From positions 1 through 64,000 of the forward strand of contig JAHHIC010000094.1 in assembly GCA_019359035.1 (NCBI GenBank): a DNA stretch of 64,000 bases. The letters run 5' to 3'. Source of the DNA: Scytonematopsis contorta HA4267-MV1. Its GTDB lineage: Bacteria > Cyanobacteriota > Cyanobacteriia > Cyanobacteriales > Nostocaceae. Both the position numbers and the translations under genes were made by a program. Shown here piece after piece: positions 57,142-64,000 of this stretch. How positions within the stretch are numbered: position 1 is the stretch's first letter; each line of letters opens with the position of its first letter. Under the pieces are notes generated by a model. It was not told where the DNA came from. It did no database searches and saw only the letters and a program-made list of their open reading frames with translations.

Positions 57142-59295
57142 TCAGATTCCCAGTATTAATTCCCAATTGTTGAATGTACCCACATCTTGTGGCGATAAGT
57201 CGATGACCCATAACTGCCAACGTCCCTTTGACGGTACACCTAGTAGTTGCTTTAGGATTGGATGTGTAGCTGGTGTATAAGTCGCTTGCAACTGGTTACG
57301 TCTACCTAAAGTTCGACTCTGTAATAAAACCTGCTGATTATTAGGGGTTATCAAATAAATTTCTAAATCGCCTAAAAATTCGTGGGTTAAATCGATGCTT
57401 ACTCGAATACTTCTGACTTGGCTATTAGCTTGGCTTGAGGCAAGAATCGATATTACACTCTTCACGCCCTGGCGGTCGTTGTCCGGAATATTCTGTTTAG
57501 TGTCATTACGACCGCCTACTTCCTGAACTGGGTTTGTTGCCACTTGCCGTAAAGAAAGCGCCATTTGTACAGCTTTTGCGGCGTTTACTTTGCCATACCC
57601 AAACCATTCTGAATGCCCGGAATTATCGTATGTTCCTTCTCTTATCCCTAATTGGGGGTCGGGGTCGGAGTCTACTATTTTGTCAGCGGTCTCTTGCAAA
57701 ATTAATTTCACTTGTTGGCAGGTTAAGTCAGGGTTTGCTGACAAAATTAATGCTGCCACTCCTGCTACCACGGGGGTAGCGCTGGAAGTACCACCAAAGT
57801 TGCTTGTAAAATCACCGATATCATAGCCAGCGGCTCCTAGCTGGTCGATGGTTAGCATTCCCAATCCAGGGAAAGAGGAAGAGACTAGAGGCTGAGTGTA
57901 AAGAAATCCTGTCTCTTGGAACCACATTCCACCTGGAGCATTATTGCTGGGGGCACAGACTGAAATATTTGCTCCCCAATTACTGTAATTAGCTTTTTTA
58001 TTCAAGCTAGTCGAAGCTGATATGGCCAGTACATCTGGGTGTACAGCAAAACCACTGAGCCATTTAGTATTGCCTTTGACAATATTTTTTGGCCAATTTT
58101 GCTCATTAACGTTGCCGTTAATTGGACGGTTGGCGTTACCAGCAGCAAATAAAATCACACAACCCTTATTATTTCTTCCTTTTGTCGCAGCGCGAGTAAT
58201 GGCAGCCCGTTGACGTAGGGAAAGGGGAAAATTGACAGCCGATGCTCCCCAACTGCAAGAAATAATACTAGCCCCTTTAGCAAGTGCCCAGTTGAAAATT
58301 TCTTCAATAGACTCGTCGTCCAAAAATCCGGTGGTGCGGATGGGCATAAAAGCACAGCCAGGAGCGACTCCGGCAATACCTGTACCATTTTCCTCCGCAA
58401 TAGCAATACCAGCGCAAGCAGTACCATGACTTTTCTCCTCGTTGCTAGATAAAGGCAAAAAGTCGTTATCCTTTAAATCTCTAGGAGCAACGATTTTGCC
58501 GCTACCTTGAAAGTCGGGATGGTCCAAATCAAAGGAATCATCAACCACCGCTACAACCACGCTTCGGACACCACGAGTGATATCCCAGGCTTTTTCCACA
58601 GAAATATGAGACCTTACAGCAAGTTGATTTCCACCGTTGTGGTTTAGATACCACTGTTGAGGATAAAGAGGGTCACGGGGTTTATAATGGGGTTCTTGAC
58701 GAACAATGATATTAGGTTCCGCAAGTAAAACTTCAGAAAGTCCTTGTAAACGGTTAGCGATTTTGACAGGATTTTCTGTAGACTGTTGGGAAACAAGGAA
58801 AACAAAAGTATTAGGCAGGTCTTTAACGGGCTTATCTAGAACTAAGCCAAAAGTTGTAGTGATGGAATTAATTCTGGCAGGGTCAACCCATGAGGCAAAC
58901 TGAATTGTAATTTGGTCGCCCACATATACTAAACTTCCAGGATTGTCTTGCATTCGATAAACGTGACTGGCAAAAGCCACATTTTTGTTATTTCGGACAG
59001 TTGACATTGCTCCATCAACCTCTCCTGGTGTGACAGTAAAAACTTCTAGCTGTGCTTGGGGAATACTACGACGCCAAGAAGCTGCAATATTTTTTAAGGA
59101 TGTATTTCGCGAAATATTTCGCGATATATCCCGTGATAAATCTTCTGGAGTAATTTCACCTGTTGGACGGACGGTAAAGCGGTCAGGGACTTTTTCTAAA
59201 ATGAATTCTTGACCACCGCGTTGTAAAACTACTCCTAGATTGCTTTCTGGTACACCAGTAGTGGGAGAATTAGAAAGGGAGGATTGTTCGTTCAT
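57142..59295 (-). CDS. Subtilisin-family (S8) serine protease with P-domain
   Basis: The 717-residue protease has the catalytic triad in VVAVVDDSFDLDHPD (Asp), SHGTACAGIAIAEENG (His) and NFGGTSSATPVVAGVAAL (Ser), with oxyanion AAGNANRP. The N-terminal 250 residues resemble an inhibitory pro-region. The C-terminal 130 residues are a proprotein-convertase P-domain (RVSIDLTHEFLGDLEIYLIT and ending WELILGI). No signal peptide is seen. The layout resembles the calcium-dependent protease PrcA of Anabaena, but I cannot confirm orthology. I set the start at the ATG 59295 (MNEQSSLSNSPTTG). The frame is open 73 codons upstream through four palindromes. Confidence 0.88.
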   Translation of the reverse strand: MNEQSSLSNSPTTGVPESNLGVVLQRGGQEFILEKVPDRFTVRPTGEITPEDLSRDISRNISRNTSLKNIAASWRRSIPQAQLEVFTVTPGEVDGAMSTVRNNKNVAFASHVYRMQDNPGSLVYVGDQITIQFASWVDPARINSITTTFGLVLDKPVKDLPNTFVFLVSQQSTENPVKIANRLQGLSEVLLAEPNIIVRQEPHYKPRDPLYPQQWYLNHNGGNQLAVRSHISVEKAWDITRGVRSVVVAVVDDSFDLDHPDFQGSGKIVAPRDLKDNDFLPLSSNEEKSHGTACAGIAIAEENGTGIAGVAPGCAFMPIRTTGFLDDESIEEIFNWALAKGASIISCSWGASAVNFPLSLRQRAAITRAATKGRNNKGCVILFAAGNANRPINGNVNEQNWPKNIVKGNTKWLSGFAVHPDVLAISASTSLNKKANYSNWGANISVCAPSNNAPGGMWFQETGFLYTQPLVSSSFPGLGMLTIDQLGAAGYDIGDFTSNFGGTSSATPVVAGVAALILSANPDLTCQQVKLILQETADKIVDSDPDPQLGIREGTYDNSGHSEWFGYGKVNAAKAVQMALSLRQVATNPVQEVGGRNDTKQNIPDNDRQGVKSVISILASSQANSQVRSIRVSIDLTHEFLGDLEIYLITPNNQQVLLQSRTLGRRNQLQATYTPATHPILKQLLGVPSKGRWQLWVIDLSPQDVGTFNNWELILGI

Positions 59296-59315
59296 AAGGG
59301 GGAAGTAGAGAGTGG

Positions 59316-59469
59316 GTAGAGACGCGATTAATCGCGTCTGTACAGAGTGGGGAGTGGGTAGAGACGCGATTAATCGCGTCTGTACAGAGTAGAGAGTGGG
59401 TAGAGACGCGATTAATCGCGTCTGTACAGAGTAGAGAGTGGGTAGAGACGCGATTAATCGCGTCTGTAC
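59316..59469. repeat. Four palindromes with exact 42-bp period
   Basis: Copies of half-site GTAGAGACGCGATT followed by AATCGCGTCTGTAC start at 59316, 59358, 59400 and 59442. Spacers of 14 bp (AGAGTAGAGAGTGG-like) are nearly identical. All copies share the same G in TCTGTAC, so the array expanded from one copy. It occupies the leader of the S8 protease gene. Confidence 0.95.
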
Positions 59470-59752
59470 AGAGTGGAGAGCAAGAAAGAAGGAAGAAGGG
59501 CTATGGGAACTCAATTTATGTAGTATCGAGTCTAAAAGTTAAGAAACTTAGTATGTAGCTTTGCTTTGTCAAATAGCCAAACAGAGTTAAGATACCCCAA
59601 GTCTCTATTTTCATAAGCCCGAAAATTTATTCTAGGCTCATAGGTGTTGTTACTTAGATGCTCAATATAATTATGTAGTAAGCATTTATTTAAGAAGCAT
59701 CTTCTAGTACTTATAGCGTTTTGTTAATTTAGTTCTGGCACAAAATTACCTC

Positions 59753-60349
59753 ATGAAATTAAGTGCAATGGTTCCCTGGATTCGTACAGGTTTTCTGTCA
59801 GTAATAGCAGCCCTCAGCATATTACCAGCAGTTAACGCTCAGGTTCCAAAACTGCCCAACAACCCCAATCAAGCTCAACCTGTTGACCCTTCGGATTCAA
59901 ACACTCTCCGTCCAACGGGTACAGGTAATAGTTTATTGAGTGTTGAGGGTGGTAAGCGATTGATGAACGAAGCTAGTAGTGCTGTTAGTTCGCAAAATTT
60001 TTCTGTTGCAGCCAAAAAGCTTCAAGAAGCAAGAGTTGTCTTCAATCAGCTGTCCAATTTTTATCAACAGCTAAATTCCAGCTTTTCCGGTATTGACAAT
60101 CGAATTGCGGATTCCCAGCGCAAAATGGCTCTAGAAACAGCCCAAATGCGAGACGAAGCAACCTACCAACTTGCGTTAGTACATAGAGCGGAAGGTAAAA
60201 CAGAATTAGCTGTACCTTTGTTAATTCAGATTATTGGTAGCCAAAACCCAACAAGGGAATTGGGTAAAAAAGCTTATCAGCAATTGTTTGAATTAGGGTT
60301 TGTTGACTCCCCTTTCCCCAGAAGTAGTGGAAGTACTTCTCAAAAATAA
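59753..60349 (+). CDS. Exported helical protein, hypothetical
   Basis: The 198-residue protein has a signal peptide (GFLSVIAALSILPAVNA-QV), a Pro/Asn-rich linker and a helical domain. The helices read KRLMNEASSAVSSQNFSVAA, KKLQEARVVFNQLSNFYQQL and ETAQMRDEATYQLALVHRAE, which look TPR-like or coiled-coil. I recognise no named family. An extracytoplasmic location is likely. It is followed by the BolA and Grx4 genes on the same strand, with a 170-bp gap. Confidence 0.65.
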   Translation: MKLSAMVPWIRTGFLSVIAALSILPAVNAQVPKLPNNPNQAQPVDPSDSNTLRPTGTGNSLLSVEGGKRLMNEASSAVSSQNFSVAAKKLQEARVVFNQLSNFYQQLNSSFSGIDNRIADSQRKMALETAQMRDEATYQLALVHRAEGKTELAVPLLIQIIGSQNPTRELGKKAYQQLFELGFVDSPFPRSSGSTSQK

Positions 60350-60388
60350 TCAAATTTTCCAAAACATTGCATAATTTTTTTCTATGAA

Positions 60389-60413
60389 CCACCGTCAGTC
60401 CCTGAGACGGTGG
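60389..60413 (+). terminator. Hairpin after the exported helical protein gene
   Basis: CCACCGTC and GACGGTGG form an 8-bp stem with a 9-nt loop, 40 bp past the stop codon. The following tract is only partly T-rich. Confidence 0.45.
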
Positions 60414-60518
60414 GATTTGTATTGGATTTTGCATAATTTTATGGTTAAGAATGCAGCTAACTTATATATTTAAATTTGTTAATACTGTAAAAGTAAAAGT
60501 AGTTTCGTGGGGATTGGG

Positions 60519-60770
60519 ATGATTAGTCCTGTTAAAGTTGAGGAAATGATTAAGGCGGAATTGCCAGACGCTCAAGTTCAAGTGCAGGATTTGACTGGAG
60601 GTGGAGACCACTATCAAGTGACAGTTGTTTCTGAGCAGTTCGCTGGTAAAAGATTAGTACAACAGCATCAACTTGTTTATCGGGCTTTGCAAGAAGCTAT
60701 GTCCACTGAGGCTATTCACGCTTTGGCACTAAAAACTTATACCCCTGAAACTTGGCAAAATGCTGAGTAG
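60519..60770 (+). CDS. BolA family protein
   Basis: The 83-residue protein has the class II KH-like BolA fold ([20 protein letters not shown], then [20 protein letters not shown] and [10 protein letters not shown]). BolA proteins bind monothiol glutaredoxins and share a [2Fe-2S] cluster. The conserved His in [10 protein letters not shown] is a candidate ligand. The ATG at 60519 was chosen over a GTG four codons upstream. A Grx4-type gene follows after 104 bp, a well-known functional pairing. Confidence 0.9.
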   Translation: MISPVKVEEMIKAELPDAQVQVQDLTGGGDHYQVTVVSEQFAGKRLVQQHQLVYRALQEAMSTEAIHALALKTYTPETWQNAE

Positions 60771-60778
60771 GGTTTTGT

Positions 60779-60827
60779 TGATTATTGACTGTTGACTGTT
60801 GGCTGTTGGCTGTTAACTGTTGACATG
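60779..60827. repeat. TTGACTG heptamer run
   Basis: About six TTGACTG/TTGGCTG units separate the BolA gene from the glutaredoxin gene. Confidence 0.75.
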
Positions 60828-60874
60828 GATTAGTAAGATAATACAATAATACACAAATAGGAAATATCAAGGTT

Positions 60875-61204
60875 ATGACGCTTACTCCTGAAGTTAAACA
60901 GAAAATTGAAAACTTAATTAATTCAAACAAAATTATGGTTTTCATGAAGGGCACTAAATTGATGCCCATGTGTGGTTTTTCTAACAATGTTGTTCAAATG
61001 TTAAACGCTCTGGGGGTTCCCTTCGAGACTGTTAATGTTTTGGATGATGGGGAGATTCGTCAAGGTATTAAAGATTTCTCTAACTGGCCTACAATTCCCC
61101 AAGTCTATATTAATGGCGAATTCATCGGTGGTTCCGACATTTTGATTGAAATGTACCAAAAAGGTGAGTTGCAGCAATTGGTGGAAGTTGCACTAGCTTC
61201 TTAA
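60875..61204 (+). CDS. grxD: Grx4-type monothiol glutaredoxin
   Basis: The 109-residue protein has the monothiol CGFS active site in KLMPMCGFSNNVVQML, preceded by the MVFMKGTK signature. NWPTIPQVYINGEFIGGSDI then binds glutathione. CGFS glutaredoxins bind bridging [2Fe-2S] clusters with glutathione and hand them on, often together with BolA. Length is typical. The adjoining BolA gene suggests a joint role in Fe-S trafficking or iron sensing. Confidence 0.95.
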   Translation: MTLTPEVKQKIENLINSNKIMVFMKGTKLMPMCGFSNNVVQMLNALGVPFETVNVLDDGEIRQGIKDFSNWPTIPQVYINGEFIGGSDILIEMYQKGELQQLVEVALAS

Positions 61205-61725
61205 CAAAGACCTAAAATAACCCAAACCTCCAAAAGAACCCCACCCCCAACCCCCTCCCCGCTTGCGGGGAGGGGGCTACGAAAAAAAACAATTATGGCT
61301 GTTATGTGTATATGCCTATTTCTGGGGGAAATTATTCATGTGGGTCGTCTTAGCCCCCTCCCCGTAAACGGGGAGGGGGTTGGGGGTGGGGTTCTCTTTT
61401 TTTTTGCAAAGAATCCTCCCAGTTGGTTTAAGAATCGCTAAGCCACCAGGAGGATTTTGATAACAGTATAAAGTTCATTCTGAGAGGGGACTCTAGGACT
61501 TGTGGTAGAAGACCTCCTCCCACCGATTGCGCGTATCCCAAAGTCTGGTTGGTTTTGTGCTTATTCCCAAAGAAAACAGCGGTTCACTTTGGCGAAAACC
61601 AAAATTCCTAGCAAATCATTTAAAATATCTCCAATTTCACACCAAAGGAAGCGTTGACCTCCACAGATTTTCTGCTATAATAATCTGCGTTAATCAGCGT
61701 CGAGCAAGCCGAGCAAGTACAATTA
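61205..61725. other. Intergenic region with an inverted REP-like pair
   Basis: Two G-rich hairpins in inverted orientation lie at 61235-61282 and 61346-61398. They are followed by an imperfect inverted repeat AATCCTCCCAGTTGGTTTA/TAAGCCACCAGGAGGATT at 61412-61456. A plus-strand frame from 61527 is open but lies opposite the DUF6761 gene and has no family resemblance. I regard it as non-coding. Confidence 0.7.
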
Positions 61726-61974
61726 CTAGCGGTAATCCGGCTCTGCTTCAGGCTGTACCATTGCAAAGTTGGAAACATCGTATAAGTAGCGGACGGCCTC
61801 CTCTTCTAAGCGATGGATCTTGTACGACTCAATGGCATTACTATGGCGTAAGGCGGCTAAATACCCATCCAGATACATCCGCATATCATCAGTACGATAA
61901 CCGCGATTCCATAATTCGACGAAGGCGTCGGTTAGTCTTTGGTAATAGCGAATGGTTTGTGTGTCTTGGAGCAT
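61726..61974 (-). CDS. DUF6761 family small protein
   Basis: The 82-residue protein is helical and soluble (DTQTIRYYQRLTDAFVELW, GYRTDDMRMYLDGYLAALR, IHRLEEEAVRYLYDVSNF). It matches a conserved short cyanobacterial family, which I assign to DUF6761 with fair confidence. Function is unknown. The ATG at 61974 is followed by a normal reading frame. A larger plus-strand frame over the same DNA is its shadow. Confidence 0.75.
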   Translation of the reverse strand: MLQDTQTIRYYQRLTDAFVELWNRGYRTDDMRMYLDGYLAALRHSNAIESYKIHRLEEEAVRYLYDVSNFAMVQPEAEPDYR

Positions 61975-62482
61975 AACTGCTGTATGAAACCGTTTGGAAA
62001 GAGAATTGTAAATGATTAGCGCTCAAATGTGAAGTAGTATTACTCCCTAATTGAGCGTTTGCTCAAAGGTAATGTCTCCTTTGGGTAACTTTCGTTAAGC
62101 CTTTTGAAGGATTGCGACTAAAATTAAGCCGCTTTCACAAAAGCTATATAGAAAGCTACAGTCTAACTTGATCCTATTCCAGATATCAGATAAATGGTTA
62201 GCTGATAGGGAAATTGTTCTCATTTTGCCACAAATTACACGACTCTACTGAGGGGTGTGAGCCAGAAAGTTAACAAAACCAAACAATTGCTCATAAAACC
62301 TCTAATCTGAGTCAATAACTTCATAAACTTTCATAGAAACTTTGATAGGTCAGAAAAATTCTAATACTATCTTCAACCCTTTATATTGTAAGCAAAAGAG
62401 AAGTATAATTTTATCATTTAACCCATCAAAGTTTGTATGGCATAACTGAAAGGTAAATTTTGTTTTAAGATTATTAAATTTT
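61975..62482. other. Intergenic region, nothing definite
   Basis: About 500 bp, AT-rich. A CGCTCAA/TTGAGCG inverted repeat occurs near 62020-62060, about 50-80 bp upstream of the DUF6761 start. No ORF. Confidence 0.5.
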
Positions 62483-63037
62483 TTATCCTAAGTTCATATG
62501 TCGAAAAATTGCGGCAATGTTACGAGCATCGTCAATACCCCTATGGTGGGTACCTTTGAGTATTATGCCCAAATGTTCTAATGCTTGTGCCATGCCGAAT
62601 TTTTCAGAAGTGCCTAAATATTTAGAAAATTCTTTTTTAATATTTTTGTGTTCCCCTCCAAATGGGTAGGGGACGTTATGAAAATTACAATCTTGGACAA
62701 ATTGATTTTTATCGTAGTCTCCCCAAGAACAAAAAACAGAACTGGGAAATGACTCAATCCATTGGCTAAAACTTGCTATTACCTCCGGAAATGTCAATGC
62801 TATATCTACGTCTTCTTGAGAGATGGTGGTCAACTCGGTGCAGAAACGGGTCAGTTTTGGATGCCTAACTGGTTGTACAAACATCTGAAATTCCGACTCA
62901 GTTTCCCAAGTTGTACCATTGAGCATTACTGCACCAATTTCGATGATTTCCATAGAACGACGAGGGATGCTTCCGTCATTGCAACAGGTTGCCTCTAAAT
63001 CGACTATCAAAAAGTAATTTATATTATTATTTTCCAT
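62483..63037 (-). CDS. DEDDh 3'-5' exonuclease, ERI1/KapD-like
   Basis: The 184-residue exonuclease has ExoI in FLIVDLEATCCN (D, E), ExoII in FCSWGDYDKNQFVQD (D) and ExoIII in GTHHRGIDDARNIA (H, D). The N-terminal CCNDG with the following RRSMEIIEIGAVML is characteristic of the ERI-1/KapD branch. Members trim the 3' ends of RNA or short nucleic acids. Cyanobacterial targets are unknown. It is free-standing and complete, with no polymerase domain. Confidence 0.9.
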   Translation of the reverse strand: MENNNINYFLIVDLEATCCNDGSIPRRSMEIIEIGAVMLNGTTWETESEFQMFVQPVRHPKLTRFCTELTTISQEDVDIALTFPEVIASFSQWIESFPSSVFCSWGDYDKNQFVQDCNFHNVPYPFGGEHKNIKKEFSKYLGTSEKFGMAQALEHLGIILKGTHHRGIDDARNIAAIFRHMNLG

Positions 63038-63199
63038 TATTCAATTCAATCGCTTAGCAAAAAGAAGAAAACCCAACATTTACAAGGATTTGTTGAGTTT
63101 CGGTTCGTAATGTAGTTTTATAATACATTGTAGCGTATATTGTCAATATATAGCTGCTTTTCCACCGGACTTGCCAATAAATAGCATAGAAATAAGCTT

Positions 63200-63712
63200 T
63201 TAAGGGTTTTCTGGCTCTTCTAACTGTGGAATATCCTTGTTCCTTCCGAGAATAGAAAGTAGATGATGATTAAAATCTCCAACTTGCTCACCTAAATTCT
63301 GGAAAAAATCGTTATCAATTTTGTCAACAATTTTAATTGCTTCAAGGCTCAACTCATAACCGTCGGGAGTAATAGTTAAAGATTTGGCTCTAGTATCTCT
63401 CGAATCTGTTTCTCGTTTAACTAAACCCCTTTTTTCCAAAGCCCGTAAAACTTTTGAAGTCATCATAATATCTGTTTTAGCATGAGCAGCTAATCTGGCT
63501 TGTGTAATTGTTTCTTTAGCAGAACTTAGCCAAACAATTCCTGCTAATAAAACAAACTGAACATGAGTCAAGCCTAAATTACTTAGCTCAGCGTTCATTT
63601 TTCTTTGCCACAAATTAGACACTTGCCACAATAAAAACCCAGAGCTATCGTCTGGACTTTCAAAAGGAAATATTCGATTATCTGGCTGTCGTGTCAACTG
63701 ACTGTACCTCAA
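63200..63712 (-). CDS. MarR-family transcriptional regulator
   Basis: The 170-residue protein has the winged-helix MarR layout. A dimer helix (FLLWQVSNLWQRKMNAELSN) is followed by LGLTHVQFVLLAGIVWL, then a recognition helix in TDIMMTSKVLRALEKRGLV. The wing carries the typical D-x-R in RETDSRDTRAKSLTITPDG. It is a DNA-binding dimer, usually sensing small aromatic ligands. No divergently transcribed target gene lies within the visible sequence upstream. The start ATG at 63712 has no obvious ribosome site. Confidence 0.88.
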   Translation of the reverse strand: MRYSQLTRQPDNRIFPFESPDDSSGFLLWQVSNLWQRKMNAELSNLGLTHVQFVLLAGIVWLSSAKETITQARLAAHAKTDIMMTSKVLRALEKRGLVKRETDSRDTRAKSLTITPDGYELSLEAIKIVDKIDNDFFQNLGEQVGDFNHHLLSILGRNKDIPQLEEPENP

Positions 63713-64000
63713 ATCAATAATGAAGGAAGAAGGAGAGAGAAGAAGAAAGAAGCCTTCCTTATAATAAATTTGAGTGTGCTTGGCTGACTGTTTTCAAATT
63801 AACTGCACAAGAGGCTATGTTTGTGTATTGAACAACATGAGATTAGAAATTAGTTCAAAATCGGCTTGTGAAATTTGTAAAAACCCAAACCTAAATGTAC
63901 AACCCCAATTTTGCTTATTTTTAATAAAATTTAAATTTTTAATAATGATTTATTTGTGCTGAGAAAGCAATTTTAAACACTCAAGAGACTCTTCTAAAGC
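63713..64000. other. Right edge, mostly non-coding
   Basis: A purine-rich run (GAAGGAAGAAGGAGAGAG) at about 63722-63750 precedes AT-rich DNA. A 62-codon plus-strand frame at 63774 has no coding character. Confidence 0.5.
63950..64000 (-). CDS. Possible C-terminal fragment of a gene running in from the right
   Basis: Read on the minus strand, the last 16 codons give ALEESLECLKLLSQHK and a TAA stop at 63950-63952. The helical, charged composition looks protein-like, but the segment is too short to be sure. Confidence 0.25.
   Translation of the reverse strand, partial: ALEESLECLKLLSQHK

Noticed and set aside
59316-59469. CRISPR-like array of four 28-bp repeats
   Set aside because: Spacers are only 14 bp and almost identical, the repeats are full palindromes, and no cas gene is near. 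It is a tandem palindrome array.
61527-61976. 149-codon plus-strand frame
   Set aside because: It runs opposite the DUF6761 gene, has no ribosome site, and its first part is in hairpin-rich non-coding DNA.
63774-63962. 62-codon plus-strand frame near the right edge
   Set aside because: No ribosome site and no coding character; the DNA is AT-rich spacer.

Overview
The window looks like chromosome of a filamentous, probably heterocyst-forming cyanobacterium (Nostocales-like). The base composition is AT-rich. Cyanobacterial families are present (DUF1815, DUF2839, DUF6761, a GlsF-type glutamate synthase, a GlpX-type bisphosphatase, Grx4 next to BolA). Intergenic DNA is crowded with short tandem heptamer repeats and with a 28-bp palindrome (half-site GTAGAGACGCGATT or GTAGAGACGTTACA). 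No rRNA, tRNA, CRISPR array, transposase or phage gene was seen. Genus cannot be told from the sequence alone.

Layout. 1-7.2 kb: TPR protein, sigma-like protein, VOC-fold protein, two unrecognised ORFs, a triple-DUF3574 PEP-CTERM protein and lysS. 7.3-10.2 kb: a seven-bladed WD40 protein between two paralogous small exported proteins. 10.5-16.3 kb: a CbbX-like AAA+ protein convergent with an M48 protease, a degenerate DinG-like helicase carrying in-frame palindromes, then DUF2839 and DUF1815 proteins. 16.8-19.2 kb: a thioesterase, a small membrane protein and dxr. 19.8-26.7 kb: a co-directional six-gene block of membrane glycosyltransferase-like proteins (two PIG-V-like, two DUF2079), a polyprenyl-phosphate glycosyltransferase and an SMR/EamA-type carrier. 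This is the best candidate for a coherent, poorly described system: a cytoplasmic enzyme loads a sugar on a lipid carrier, the small carrier flips it, and GT-C enzymes use it outside. A NodB deacetylase follows.

28.7-33.5 kb: the large glutamate synthase. 34.3-37.8 kb: a secreted phosphodiester glycosidase, a mannose-6-phosphate isomerase-type cupin and an A-type Fe-S carrier. 37.9-43.2 kb: the str operon (rpsL-rpsG-fusA-tuf-rpsJ) with unusually wide gaps. 43.5-53.6 kb: LON-domain protein, pheA, a coiled-coil membrane protein, an ArsR-DUF2087 regulator, UPF0182, hemA and glpX. 54-64 kb: DUF6492-like protein, grxC, tadA, plsC, an S8 protease, a BolA/Grx4 pair, DUF6761, an ERI1-like exonuclease and a MarR regulator.

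Repeats affect annotation here. Heptamers or palindromes lie directly before the starts of hemA, the Fe-S carrier, the S8 protease and the DUF3574 protein, and read through in frame, so naive gene starts are too long. Starts were moved inward for those genes. All family calls come from reading motifs by eye; no search was run.
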